DNA of 64,000 nt. It comes from Actinomycetes bacterium. Its GTDB lineage: Bacteria > Actinomycetota > Coriobacteriia > Coriobacteriales > Eggerthellaceae. Shown in pieces: positions 1 through 8,752 of this stretch (its first letter is position 1; each line of letters begins with the position of its first letter). Below the pieces are notes generated by a model, which made no database searches, was not told the origin of the DNA, and saw only the letters and a list, made by a program, of their open reading frames with translations. The stretch covers positions 124,001-188,000 of the forward strand of contig JAEXAI010000019.1 in the NCBI GenBank assembly GCA_023394615.1. Direction: 5' to 3'. The position numbers and the translations under genes are program-made.

Positions 1-1567
1 GCATACCGTGCGCAAGAGCTCAGGCGACTGCGTAGTCTACGGTGATCAGGCTGAGAAGATGAACAAGGTCGAGGTTACCGACGGCGACCTTGAGAGCCAG
101 GCTGCAGGGTATCACTTCCAGAACGCCGGTGAGTATCATGAGGATACGCCAATGCTGGAGACACCTTCCTTTGTTATGTATGGCAACAGCATCGAGGATG
201 CTGCAAACGGTGACGTCATCGACCGTTTGCACAGCCCTTTGAAAGATGCCTTCAACTGGAGTGTTGACATTCCTGAGAACGCCAAAGAGGGCACCTACGT
301 CATGAACAGCGGTCTCGATCGTCGTCACGTCTTGCTGACTGCGTCAGATGGCGTGCACTACGACACGCTCACCTTCTACAAGAACAAAAAGAGCGAAGCT
401 TGGACCAGCGCCAAGGCCGGCGAGTGGACAGACTGGATCTACGACACCTTCATTTTGGATGACAAGCCTACCAAGGTTGCCTACAAGATTCGTGCGGTAG
501 AGGTGGACCCCGAAGGCAAGCGTGCTGCTTTCTACATTTCCCACACTATGAATCTGGAGAACCACTCCTATTTCTACCCCAAGGATATCGCTCAGGACCT
601 GCTAGACGAGGTCGGTCCGATGCTGTACTTCGGTACCTTCTTCCGTCGCACCGACATCGGCGATGAAGTGGTCGTGGAAACATGGGATCAGAACCATCAG
701 TGGCAGGCAGACGCCTCGAAGTACCTGTTTGAGAAGTATCCTGACTGGCAGCTGTTCTATATCCACCTGCACAGCATCGATCTTATGAACCATTATTACA
801 TCAACCAGGCCATCCCCGGATCGCATCCGGACTGGAAACGCCATCGCGAGGCCATCATGAAGGTCTACGAGGTAAACGACAAGTTCATCGGCCAGATGAT
901 GGAGTACCTCGACGGCGATACCTCGATGTTCATTGTGAGCGACCATGGTGCCACGCCGCGCTCGGTTGGCTATGACAATCCCGGCATCGGCGAGCTGAGC
1001 GGTATCAACGCCAAAGTGCTTGCCGATTTAGGCTACACAGCAGTGAACGCTATCGACGCGGAAAAGGGTCTCTATGAGATTGACTGGGAGCACACCCGCG
1101 CGGTGAATAACCGTACCAGCCATATCTATATCAACCTGAAAGGCCGCGACCCCGAGGGCATTGTGGATCCAGAGGACTACGACGACTTGGTGCAGCAGAT
1201 TATCAGCGACTTGTATGCCTACCGCGATCCGGTCCACGGTGATCGCGTGGTTTCCTTCTGCATGACTCGCGAGGAGATGGAGTGTGTAGGCATGGGCGGC
1301 CCGCACTGCGGAGACATCTTCTTCCAACTGAATCCCGACTTCCAATTCGAGCATGCCAACTGCCCCAACGAAGTCACGAATCATGGAAGCTCTGTCGGAT
1401 GCCTGTTGGTAATGAGCGGTGCCGGCATCAAACAGGGCGTCACGCTGAAGCGACCTGTGCGCAACGTGGACATCGTGCCGACCATTTGCCACTTGCTCGA
1501 TAACCGCATGCCTCATGAGGTTGAAGGCGGAGTCATCTACCAGGCGCTCGAGGACAACAAGGAATAA
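1..1567 (+). CDS. Alkaline-phosphatase-superfamily phosphodiesterase/sulfatase-like enzyme, 5' end cut by window edge
   Basis: The reading frame is open to the left edge, so the N-terminus, including the expected Thr/Ser nucleophile region, lies outside the window; a GTG at 8 is the first start-like codon but probably not the true start. About 521 residues are visible. Metal-site motifs of the alkaline phosphatase/nucleotide pyrophosphatase superfamily are present: HSIDLMNHYY (Asp and His ligands), SDHG in VSDHGATPRS, and a late NHGSSVG. The fold predicts a two-metal phosphodiesterase, phosphonate hydrolase or sulfatase; substrate cannot be assigned. A hairpin at 1606-1641 lies just downstream, between this gene and the convergent LysR gene. 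Superfamily confident, specific activity unknown. Confidence 0.75.
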   Translation, partial: HTVRKSSGDCVVYGDQAEKMNKVEVTDGDLESQAAGYHFQNAGEYHEDTPMLETPSFVMYGNSIEDAANGDVIDRLHSPLKDAFNWSVDIPENAKEGTYVMNSGLDRRHVLLTASDGVHYDTLTFYKNKKSEAWTSAKAGEWTDWIYDTFILDDKPTKVAYKIRAVEVDPEGKRAAFYISHTMNLENHSYFYPKDIAQDLLDEVGPMLYFGTFFRRTDIGDEVVVETWDQNHQWQADASKYLFEKYPDWQLFYIHLHSIDLMNHYYINQAIPGSHPDWKRHREAIMKVYEVNDKFIGQMMEYLDGDTSMFIVSDHGATPRSVGYDNPGIGELSGINAKVLADLGYTAVNAIDAEKGLYEIDWEHTRAVNNRTSHIYINLKGRDPEGIVDPEDYDDLVQQIISDLYAYRDPVHGDRVVSFCMTREEMECVGMGGPHCGDIFFQLNPDFQFEHANCPNEVTNHGSSVGCLLVMSGAGIKQGVTLKRPVRNVDIVPTICHLLDNRMPHEVEGGVIYQALEDNKE

Positions 1568-1605
1568 CGCTGAAAAAGCGATGAGTGCCTGAAGAGCATG
1601 AAAAG

Positions 1606-1641
1606 CGATGGGAGAGGCAGTAAATGATGCTTCTCCCATCG
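1606..1641. terminator. Hairpin between convergent genes, probable bidirectional terminator
   Basis: Perfect 10-bp arms CGATGGGAGA (1606-1615) and TCTCCCATCG (1632-1641). On the minus strand the stem is followed by CTTTTC, a weak T-tract, which would serve the LysR gene ending at 1713. On the plus strand there is no T-run. Confidence 0.5.
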
Positions 1642-1712
1642 GCAGTGAGGAATTCAGATAGATGGATTGGCTAGCAATGCGCCTCAGTGTTAGACGGTGC
1701 GTTAATGGATCG

Positions 1713-2645
1713 TTAGAAAGACTTTTCCAAGAATGGAATGAAAGCCTTGGTTGCTCTGGTCGGTTTTGTATTGCGGTTGAGAGTGTAGCTGTGGAAAACC
1801 TTCACTGGCGGCCGCAAAGGAATGAGAATGATGTCATCCATCTTGGGCGATTTAATCCATTTTGCTGAAGAACGGGTAAGGAAGCTCATGCCGATATTGT
1901 TGACTATGGCGTCCAGATAAAGATCCATGGCGCTCGTAGTGAAAACAAAATCGGGTTCACCGAAATGTTGCAGTGTCAGATTCAACCAGTTCCCTCCCAC
2001 ATCCGCTTCACTGTCACTGAGAAAAAGGACAAGAGGATTTTTAAGCACGTTGGAAAGTGAAATCGACTTCTGTTTGGCAAAGGGTGATGATTTGCTGACA
2101 GCAACGAGCAAATTGTCCTCATACAGAGGAATCATTTGGATGTCTCTTAAATGCTCTCCTGCAATATCTTGGCTTAAGTGATAATCGCCCGGCATGGATA
2201 CCAAGCCCATATCGATTCTGTTTTCAAGCAGTCCTTGCAGTATGGCTGGAAGCGATTTGCAATGGATACGAATCTTGACATCAGGACACTCACTGGAAAA
2301 GGCATCTATAGCCTCAAACAGTTTGTCTATATTGAAAGAATTGGTGTACATGATGTTGATTTCGCCGGAAACACTCTCGGCATGCGGCAATGATGTGCTC
2401 AGTTCGTCCTTCATCTGCTTTTCAAGATGAACAATGCCCTTCGCTTTTTCTAAAACGATTTTGCCTTGGGGTGTCAAGCTAACGCCTTTTGTGGTTCGCG
2501 CAAGCAAGGGAACGGACAACTCGTTTTCCAGCGACTTCATTGAACGACTGAGGCTCTGTTGGGTTAAGTGAAGACTTTGAGCCGCTAGATTGATTGATCC
2601 GGTCTTGACGACTTCAATAAATTGCTCGAGCTGGTCGATGCGCAT
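1713..2645 (-). CDS. LysR-family transcriptional regulator
   Basis: 310 residues from an ATG at 2645, preceded on the minus strand by a purine-rich GATAGGGGG. The frame extends further upstream, but this start gives the canonical LysR N-terminus MRIDQLEQFIEVVKTGS. The winged helix-turn-helix spans about residues 1-60 (AAQSLHLTQQSLSRSMKSLE) and the effector-binding domain about 90-300. The gene is divergent from the ABC ATPase starting at 2713, with only 67 bp between starts, so it may control that operon or itself. The inducer is unknown; the nearby SLC13 transporter is one possible target. Family assignment is firm. Confidence 0.9.
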   Translation of the reverse strand: MRIDQLEQFIEVVKTGSINLAAQSLHLTQQSLSRSMKSLENELSVPLLARTTKGVSLTPQGKIVLEKAKGIVHLEKQMKDELSTSLPHAESVSGEINIMYTNSFNIDKLFEAIDAFSSECPDVKIRIHCKSLPAILQGLLENRIDMGLVSMPGDYHLSQDIAGEHLRDIQMIPLYEDNLLVAVSKSSPFAKQKSISLSNVLKNPLVLFLSDSEADVGGNWLNLTLQHFGEPDFVFTTSAMDLYLDAIVNNIGMSFLTRSSAKWIKSPKMDDIILIPLRPPVKVFHSYTLNRNTKPTRATKAFIPFLEKSF

Positions 2646-2712
2646 TATGCCCCCTATCCAGATGTGTCTTCTCAGAAGATACCATAAAGGTCCGGATAGG
2701 GAGACTGAAAGG

Positions 2713-3606
2713 ATGGAAAAGATGGGTTCGCAAAATGCCGTGATGGATGCATCGGCCGTGAAATGTCGAGCGTCAGCGATTGCGGATAAAGTGGATTTGA
2801 TAGAGGCCCGAAACCTCGAGGTCAAGGAGGGCTCGAAGGTCATTGTCAAGGATGTCGACTGGCATATCAGGCCCGGCGAGAACTGGGTGCTGTTCGGCTT
2901 GAATGGCTGCGGCAAGACCACCCTGCTCTCCCGCCTGTGCGCCTACCTCTCGCCTAGTGCGGGCGAAGTGCGCCTATTCGGAGAGACGGTCAACGAGGAA
3001 AACCAGGTGCGACTGCGCCGACGCGTGGGGTGGGTGAGCGGCTCGTTTTTCGACAAGTACCTACGTCACGAGGCGGTGCAGGAGATAGTGCTCGCCGGCA
3101 AGTACGGCACGTTGGGGTTTCACGACGAGTGGCCGGATGACGCCGACGTGCGCCGTGCCAAGCGGCTTTTGCGCTCCATGGGCCTGGCCGAAAAGGCGCG
3201 CTACCCCTACAGCACGCTTTCCAAGGGCCAGCAGCAGAAGGTGCTGATAGCCCGCGCGCTGATGGCGGAGGATCTGGAGGTGCTGGTGCTCGACGAGCCC
3301 TGTAGCGGCTTGGACATCATATCGCGTGAGCGCTTCTTGCACCTCGTGGAGGGCGTCGTCTCGCAGAGGGAGTTCGCGGTGGTTTATGTGACCCACCACA
3401 CAGAAGAGATACTGCCGTTCTTCAACAAGGCCGCGCTCATGCGCGATGGCGGGCTCTACGCCATGGGGGACTTGAAAGACGTATTCTGCGACGACGTGCT
3501 GACAGGGTTTTTCGACACGCCCGCCGAGGTGCTGTGGTCGCGCAGGCACTTCTTCATAAACCTGGAGGTCTCAGAGGAGGCCTCGATAGAAGACGTGTTC
3601 ATCTGA
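2713..3606 (+). CDS. ABC transporter ATP-binding protein (YlmA/PhrA-like)
   Basis: 297 residues. ATG 2713 is chosen because GGGAG ends 9 bases upstream; an earlier in-frame start would overlap the divergent LysR gene. Walker A GLNGCGKTT at about 62-70, signature LSKGQQQ at 169-175, Walker B LEVLVLDEP at 188-196 and an H-loop His near 228 are all intact. A single nucleotide-binding domain; no permease gene lies beside it, so it either works with a membrane subunit encoded elsewhere or belongs to the soluble, ModF-like class. The zinc-ribbon gene starts 22 bp downstream and is probably cotranscribed. The transport substrate is unknown. Confidence 0.85.
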   Translation: MEKMGSQNAVMDASAVKCRASAIADKVDLIEARNLEVKEGSKVIVKDVDWHIRPGENWVLFGLNGCGKTTLLSRLCAYLSPSAGEVRLFGETVNEENQVRLRRRVGWVSGSFFDKYLRHEAVQEIVLAGKYGTLGFHDEWPDDADVRRAKRLLRSMGLAEKARYPYSTLSKGQQQKVLIARALMAEDLEVLVLDEPCSGLDIISRERFLHLVEGVVSQREFAVVYVTHHTEEILPFFNKAALMRDGGLYAMGDLKDVFCDDVLTGFFDTPAEVLWSRRHFFINLEVSEEASIEDVFI

Positions 3607-3628
3607 TTTCGAAAGGAGCGTGGCCGGT

Positions 3629-3982
3629 ATGGCTACTGAGAAGGTGCTCGACGAGCGCGCCGCGCGTTGCGTGTGCAAGCTGTGCGGAGGCGAGCTGCAG
3701 AAAAAGGTTGTGGTCTACAACAAGTACGGCGGATCGGGACTGGAGCTGTACTGTCCCGCCTGCGAGAAGATCGAGTACGGCACCGAGCCCGAGATATTCG
3801 CGCTCGCGAGCGATTTCGTGGACAGCGTGGAGTTCGACTACTTCCCTGACATGGAAGGCGGCGCGCTGCACGAGCAACTCAACATCGCCAAGGTATGCGA
3901 TGTGTTGGGCTGGATATACCGCAGGACCGGTGTTTTGGATGGCGAAGGGTTGCACCTAGACCGGGTAAACGACTTCGATTAA
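3629..3982 (+). CDS. Small zinc-ribbon protein, function unknown
   Basis: 117 residues from ATG 3629; AAAGGAG ends 10 bases upstream, which favours it over a GTG at 3620. Two cysteine pairs near the N-terminus (CKLC at about 16-19 and CPAC at about 42-45) look like a zinc ribbon, and the rest is acidic and rich in aromatic residues. I do not recognise the family. It follows the ABC ATPase closely and is followed by a terminator at 4036-4064, so the two form a two-gene operon. Confidence 0.65.
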   Translation: MATEKVLDERAARCVCKLCGGELQKKVVVYNKYGGSGLELYCPACEKIEYGTEPEIFALASDFVDSVEFDYFPDMEGGALHEQLNIAKVCDVLGWIYRRTGVLDGEGLHLDRVNDFD

Positions 3983-4035
3983 CAAGCGCGCCTGCAGCAG
4001 GCTCGCATTATAGAAAACACATTGAATCTATGCGT

Positions 4036-4064
4036 GAGAGCGCATGGATTCGTGCGCTCTTTTT
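4036..4064 (+). terminator. Intrinsic terminator after ABC/zinc-ribbon operon
   Basis: AGAGCGCA (4037-4044) pairs with TGCGCTCT (4053-4060) and is followed by TTTT. The remaining sequence up to 4280 holds the AT-rich leader of the transporter gene; no other gene is seen in it. Confidence 0.75.
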
Positions 4065-4280
4065 CCTGTTCGAGAGCTTGATTGAAAATTCTGATCAATG
4101 TGCGCATGCAGGGATTCCTTGCCGTCGAGCAGGATGATGAGGCCACACGCAAAACGTGTAAGTAATGCGCTCAAACACAAAAAGGCTGCTACAAATAAAA
4201 ATTATCGGTAGATAAGATAAAAAAATAAAGCGAGGTAGGTAATCGCTTAACCATTGGAGAGAGAGTATAGGGGAGGATAC

Positions 4281-5708
4281 ATGAGCGCAGAAAAATCGTA
4301 TAAGTCATACATTCATGTTGCCGTAATGTTGGTATTCATGTTCGGGTTTGGATATCTGCCGCCAATTGGAGGTATCACTGCTTTGGGCATGCAGACCCTT
4401 GGTATTTTCATTGCTGTCATTTACGGATGGTCTACACTCGGCATGATATGGCCGAGTCTTCTAGGTCTTGCCGCATTGAGCCTGCTGCCTGGTAGTGGTG
4501 CTATTGCCACGTTCAAAGCCGGCTTCGGCGATAGGGTGACGGTGGCGATATTTTTCTTTCTGCTGTTCGGAGAGCTTATCAGCAAGGTGGGGCTGTCGAA
4601 GTTCATCGCCGACTGGTGTGTGAGCAGGAAATTTGCACAGGGCAGACCATACGCAATTCTGATTATGTTCTGCCTAGCCGGCGCATTCGTGTCTGCCTTT
4701 GTAAATTGTTTCGCTGGCATCATCTTAATATGGGGTGTCTTCTACAGCTTCTGCGATGAGGTGGGGCTGAAGCCCGGTGATCCGTTTGCGAAGCTATCGT
4801 TGATAGCTTTGATTTTCATTACTCTTGCAGCTGGTGACATCCTTCCCTTTATGGGGCTGTCCATCCTGGCTGTTGGCTTGCAGCAGAGTATGCTGGGAAT
4901 CGCTATGCCCTACGTTACCTTTACCGTCGTACAGCTGTTCATGGTTGTGCTGGCGGCAGGTATGTATCTTCTGCTGGTGAAGTTTGTGTTCAAACCTGAT
5001 ACTTCCAAGGTAGCGGCATATGTGCCCAAACAGCAGGAACTGAAAATGAACGGCGAGCAGAAGTTCGTGTTCGGCCTGCTGATAGGTCTTCTGGTGACGC
5101 TCTTTCTTCCCGGACTGCTGCCTTCCGATTGGGCGATCACGGTTGCTTTGAAGGCACTCGACTTGGCTGGCGTTTTGGCGATTGTGTTTGTAATCTACTA
5201 CGTAGTGCATCTGCGCGACGGTAATGGAGTGCCTTTCAGTGAGGTCGCCAAGGGAATGAACTGGAGTCTGATTCTGATGTTCGCAACGGTGGCCCCGCTC
5301 GCCGCTGCGGTAAACAATGCCGATTCGGGCATCCTTACCGCTGCGAGTACTATGCTGCAAAGCGTTGTCGGTGGTATGAATCCGTATCTGTTCACCATCA
5401 TCATCATCCTGATTGCATCCATCATGACGCAGTTCTGCAACAACGTCGCGATTCTGCTGATGGTCATGCCTATCATGCTGACCTTCGCTACCCAATTAGG
5501 TGCAAACCCCGTCGTCCTGACGATGCTCGCGGCATTCAACCTGAACATCGCGTTCTGCACGCCTGCGGCTTCAGGGCCTGCGGCGATGATGTTCAGTAAC
5601 AAGAAATGGATTGGGACAGGGGCATCGTATATGCATGGCGTGATTATCTTCGTGATAACTATGCTAGCTACTATCGCAGGTATGTTCTTGGCGCTGGCGT
5701 TGGTGTAG
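4281..5708 (+). CDS. SLC13/DASS-type anion permease
   Basis: 475 residues from ATG 4281, with GGGGAGG just upstream; an earlier in-frame ATG lacks a comparable site. The protein is almost entirely hydrophobic, with about 11-12 predicted membrane segments. A central hydrophilic loop near residues 240-270 separates two halves, as in the divalent anion:sodium symporter / ion-transporter superfamily. Family members carry dicarboxylates, citrate, sulfate or phosphate; the substrate here cannot be read. A strong terminator follows at 5811-5850. It stands alone between the zinc-ribbon gene and a LytTR regulator. Confidence 0.8.
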   Translation: MSAEKSYKSYIHVAVMLVFMFGFGYLPPIGGITALGMQTLGIFIAVIYGWSTLGMIWPSLLGLAALSLLPGSGAIATFKAGFGDRVTVAIFFFLLFGELISKVGLSKFIADWCVSRKFAQGRPYAILIMFCLAGAFVSAFVNCFAGIILIWGVFYSFCDEVGLKPGDPFAKLSLIALIFITLAAGDILPFMGLSILAVGLQQSMLGIAMPYVTFTVVQLFMVVLAAGMYLLLVKFVFKPDTSKVAAYVPKQQELKMNGEQKFVFGLLIGLLVTLFLPGLLPSDWAITVALKALDLAGVLAIVFVIYYVVHLRDGNGVPFSEVAKGMNWSLILMFATVAPLAAAVNNADSGILTAASTMLQSVVGGMNPYLFTIIIILIASIMTQFCNNVAILLMVMPIMLTFATQLGANPVVLTMLAAFNLNIAFCTPAASGPAAMMFSNKKWIGTGASYMHGVIIFVITMLATIAGMFLALALV

Positions 5709-5735
5709 CGCGTCGGTATGTAGCTGCGGGTTAGG

Positions 5736-5765
5736 CGTGTCAGTGGGACGGGTCGTTTGACACGT
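5736..5765. repeat. REP-like 30-bp palindromic element, copy 1
   Basis: Stem arms CGTGTCA and TGACACG enclose a GTGGGACGGGTCGTT core. The same 30-bp unit recurs at 23750-23779, inverted at 23802-23831, and at 26911-26940. The architecture matches REP sequences mobilised by RAYT (Y1) transposases; no such transposase lies in the window. Confidence 0.8.
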
Positions 5766-5810
5766 TTTTAGAAAAGCCGGGGAATGAAAGCCAACTCTAT
5801 CCCCCTTATA

Positions 5811-5850
5811 AAAGGCGGTCATTGTTCCAATTGGGACGGTGGCCGTCTTT
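5811..5850 (+). terminator. Intrinsic terminator of SLC13 permease gene
   Basis: AAAGGCGGTCA (5811-5821) pairs with TGGCCGTCTTT (5840-5850) over 11 positions, two of them wobbles. A second inner pairing TTCC/GGGA extends it, and a run of six T starts within the 3' arm. Confidence 0.8.
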
Positions 5851-6032
5851 TTTCTTCCAAAAATCAGGCTTGTCAAACGTTCGTGATACCAATGGGCGCT
5901 TTCCACACTCATAAAACGATGTTAAGAAGTTTTCACAGAACCGATAAGATTTAGGCGTACTTTGTTCTATACTAAGATTATCTGAAGAGCGGCCCGGCTA
6001 ATGCAGAGGGTCGCGCGGAAAGGAAGGAGCAC

Positions 6033-6749
6033 GTGGTGCTGAAAGCGATAATCGTTGATGATGAGGCCCCCGCGCGCTCAGAGATGAAGTTTCTGCTGGA
6101 TGAATTGGACCAAACGGAAGTGGTCGCAGAAGCAGCTAGTGTTCGCGAGGCCATTGAAAAGCTGAAAGAATACCCCTGTGACGTCATGTTCTTGGACATC
6201 AGCATGCCGGAAGCGAGCGGGTTGCAATTGGCAGAGGCCCTTCAACATTTGAAATTCCCCCCGGCGGTTGTGTTCGTGACCGCATATAGCGAGTTCGCCA
6301 TCGACGCATTCAAAGTGAACGCCATTGACTACTTGGTGAAGCCAGTTGAATCCGAGCGTCTGGCGCAGGCCATCGCTCGTGTGCGCGAGCATGTGGCGTT
6401 GCATGCCAAGGTTCAGAAGCTCGATCGCATACCCGTCGAAAAAGGCGGCAAAAAGATACTCATCGGCATCGATACCATTCGCTACGTTATGGCTCGCGAT
6501 GATTATGCTTACCTGCAAACAGACACCGATCGCTATTTCAGTACGGTCAGCTTGGCTCAGCTGGAAAAACGCTTGGATGGTCATGGTTTCTTCCGCGTGC
6601 ATCGTGGCTACTTGGTGAACTTGTCCCTTGTCACCGAAGTGGAATCGGTCGCCGGCGGCACGTTGCTTTTGACCATGGATGGCGTTGAGGAGAAAATCCC
6701 CGTATCGCGCCGTCGCGTTTCCGCGTTGAAAAAAGCACTCGGTCTGTAA
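6033..6749 (+). CDS. LytTR-family response regulator
   Basis: 238 residues. GTG 6033 (or the adjacent GTG 6036) follows GGAAGGAG. The receiver domain covers about 1-120, with acidic pocket DDE near 9-11, phospho-acceptor Asp about 55 (MFLDISMPEA) and the conserved Lys in YLVKPVE. The LytTR DNA-binding domain covers about 135-238 (FFRVHRGYLVNL). Such regulators are normally phosphorylated by a membrane kinase of the LytS or HPK10 type, but no kinase is adjacent, so this is an orphan regulator here. Confidence 0.9.
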   Translation: MVLKAIIVDDEAPARSEMKFLLDELDQTEVVAEAASVREAIEKLKEYPCDVMFLDISMPEASGLQLAEALQHLKFPPAVVFVTAYSEFAIDAFKVNAIDYLVKPVESERLAQAIARVREHVALHAKVQKLDRIPVEKGGKKILIGIDTIRYVMARDDYAYLQTDTDRYFSTVSLAQLEKRLDGHGFFRVHRGYLVNLSLVTEVESVAGGTLLLTMDGVEEKIPVSRRRVSALKKALGL

Positions 6750-6887
6750 TAGGGTTTCCGGCGCACGAAATGCGCAGTTTGCCAAAATGAGTGTTATCTC
6801 ACAACCGGTTGGTCGGCATAAAAACGGTGCGTTATCGGCTGCATTTCCCATTCGTTTCGATTTGCGTCACGATACCTCCACGGATTT

Positions 6888-6915
6888 TTGCGCAGAATCT
6901 AAGCTTTGCTACAAT
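6888..6915 (+). promoter_or_regulatory. Candidate promoter for pgi-hypFCD
   Basis: TTGCGC (6888-6893), a 16-bp spacer and TACAAT (6910-6915), about 130 bp before the chosen pgi start. It is the only clear sigma-70-like pair in the 6750-7045 gap. Confidence 0.5.
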
Positions 6916-7045
6916 GTCATAACACATCGCGCTGCGCGCGAAACATACTTATGCAATGGGCGAAATAGTTGAATGAGGCTCCTTGAAAATCAGGGTGCCA
7001 ACGTTTGGCTCGACGCTTCCATATCCGTATATGAAAGAGGGTTCT

Positions 7046-8752
7046 ATGCTAAGCAGCGATTTGGAGAAGCTTTATCCTTCTGCAAAGACCTTGGTAAAGG
7101 AACAGGTTGCCAGCCGCATGCATGAAAAGGATGCGTCGCTGTTCGATTATGATGACGAAGCGAACCAATGCGCTCGACACTATATGGGTTGGACCGATTT
7201 GGCTACCAACCCGCCGTATCCTATCGAAAAGATTCAGGATTTCGCAAACGAGCAAGTTGCTGCGGGCTTGCGTACGGTCATTCTGATAGGCGAGGGCGGA
7301 TCCACCCAGGCTCCCATGACCATCACGAAATACAACAAAGTGGATTCATCCCGCGTGAAATTCAAAACGCTCGATTCCGACTCACCTGTGCGTGTGCGCT
7401 CCATTTTGGCCGAGTGCGACCCGAAAAGCACTTTGATTATGATCAGCTCGAAAAGCGGCACGACCATCGAACCGCGATTGGGCTTGCAAGCTGTACGCCA
7501 AGAACTCGCTGAAACATTAAGCGACGAAGAGATCGTGCATCACTTGGTAGCTATCACCGATCCTAGCAGCGAGCTTGAAGCGCAGGCGAAAAACGAGGGA
7601 TGGCTCGCGGTCTTTCTAGGTGAGCCGACAGTCGGCGGTCGATTCAGCGCGCTTTCTGTATTCGGCTTGGTATCGGCAGCTCTGGTAGGCATCGATTTGC
7701 GCGAATTTATGGAGCATGCGAAGCAGGCAGAGATTGCTTGCAGCGAGGATTCCATCGATAATCCAGCTATCATGCTGGCAGCGTTTCTGTATGACAACTA
7801 TCTGCTGGGCCGCGACAAGTTCAGTTTCCTGACCCCGAAACGTGGCCGCGTGCTGGGCTTATGGATAGAACAGTTGGTGGCTGAGAGCTTGGGCAAGAAA
7901 GGCAAAGGCATACTGCCCAACATCGAGGCTGACCCCTTGGTGCTGACCAAAGACGCCGGCGATCGCAGCGTCATCATGTATCAGACCCGTACCGACTTGT
8001 GGGATGAGCGCAAAAACTTCGAGATGAGCCTAGCTTACATGGATCAGGCGATTCCGCACGTACGCTATCGCATTGACAGCGTATTAGAAGTGGCCGAGCA
8101 CTTTGTGATGTGGGAATACGCAATCGCCATGTGCGGGTACCTCATGCGCGTGTGCCCCTTCGACCAACCCGATGTAGCCAGTGCGAAGGCCGTTGTTTTG
8201 GACATTCTGGAAAACGGGCAGCCCGAGCCTGATTTCGTGCAAGACTACATCGGCGATATGAATATGGGTGAAATCGAGGTTCGCTTAGGCGATACCATGA
8301 AAGGTGCTACCAGTTTGGAAGAAGCGCTGGTAAAACTGCTCTCCAGCATACAACCGGGCGATTATTTCGCCTGCAATGCTTTCTTGCCTTTCACCGGCGA
8401 GGGCAGGCGCGAGGCGCTGGAAGCCATTCGCCATGCAATAGCCGATGAGTTCGGCGTCGTGTCGTGCTTGGAGGTGGGACCGCGCTACCTGCATTCCACC
8501 GGCCAGTTGCAAAAAGGCGGTCCGAACAGCGGCGTGTATCTGATACTCTCGGCTGACGAGTTGAAGGATATTCCGCTTGCGGATGCTCCGGCTCCCAGTT
8601 TGGCTACTTTGGCGAAAGCTCAAGCCGAAGGCGATCTGGAGACCCTTTCGTCTCGCAATCGACGCTGCATACATGTACATTTGCCTGACAATTCCGGTGT
8701 GATGCTCCGCCAGCTTGGCGAAGTGGTGCAAAAGGTGGCGCGCGATTTATGA
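7046..8752 (+). CDS. pgi: Glucose-6-phosphate isomerase, TAL-PGI type without the transaldolase domain
   Basis: 568 residues from ATG 7046, with AAAGAGG six bases upstream; a TTG start at 6983 would add 21 residues and cannot be excluded. Two sugar-isomerase (SIS) domains are visible. GEGGSTQAP and ISSKSGTTIEP resemble the phosphosugar-binding loops, and the C-terminal part (WEYAIAMCGY, PFDQPDVASAK) matches the PGI half of bifunctional transaldolase/glucose-6-phosphate isomerases. It would interconvert glucose-6-phosphate and fructose-6-phosphate in the cytosol. Its stop overlaps the hypF start by 4 bp (ATGA), so the genes are translationally coupled. Family good, exact activity inferred. Confidence 0.75.
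   Translation: MLSSDLEKLYPSAKTLVKEQVASRMHEKDASLFDYDDEANQCARHYMGWTDLATNPPYPIEKIQDFANEQVAAGLRTVILIGEGGSTQAPMTITKYNKVDSSRVKFKTLDSDSPVRVRSILAECDPKSTLIMISSKSGTTIEPRLGLQAVRQELAETLSDEEIVHHLVAITDPSSELEAQAKNEGWLAVFLGEPTVGGRFSALSVFGLVSAALVGIDLREFMEHAKQAEIACSEDSIDNPAIMLAAFLYDNYLLGRDKFSFLTPKRGRVLGLWIEQLVAESLGKKGKGILPNIEADPLVLTKDAGDRSVIMYQTRTDLWDERKNFEMSLAYMDQAIPHVRYRIDSVLEVAEHFVMWEYAIAMCGYLMRVCPFDQPDVASAKAVVLDILENGQPEPDFVQDYIGDMNMGEIEVRLGDTMKGATSLEEALVKLLSSIQPGDYFACNAFLPFTGEGRREALEAIRHAIADEFGVVSCLEVGPRYLHSTGQLQKGGPNSGVYLILSADELKDIPLADAPAPSLATLAKAQAEGDLETLSSRNRRCIHVHLPDNSGVMLRQLGEVVQKVARDL

Larger units (their letters stand above)
5709..6032. other. 324-bp intergenic region with REP copy, terminator and regulator leader
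   Basis: Holds one REP-like element (5736-5765), the transporter's terminator (5811-5850) and, up to 6032, an AT-rich stretch with a good Shine-Dalgarno (GGAAGGAG at about 6022-6029) for the LytTR gene. I see no gene. Confidence 0.6.

Noticed and set aside
1028..1639. Long antisense open frame opposite the AlkP-superfamily gene
   Set aside because: It mirrors a well-supported coding gene, has no ribosome-binding site or recognisable domain.
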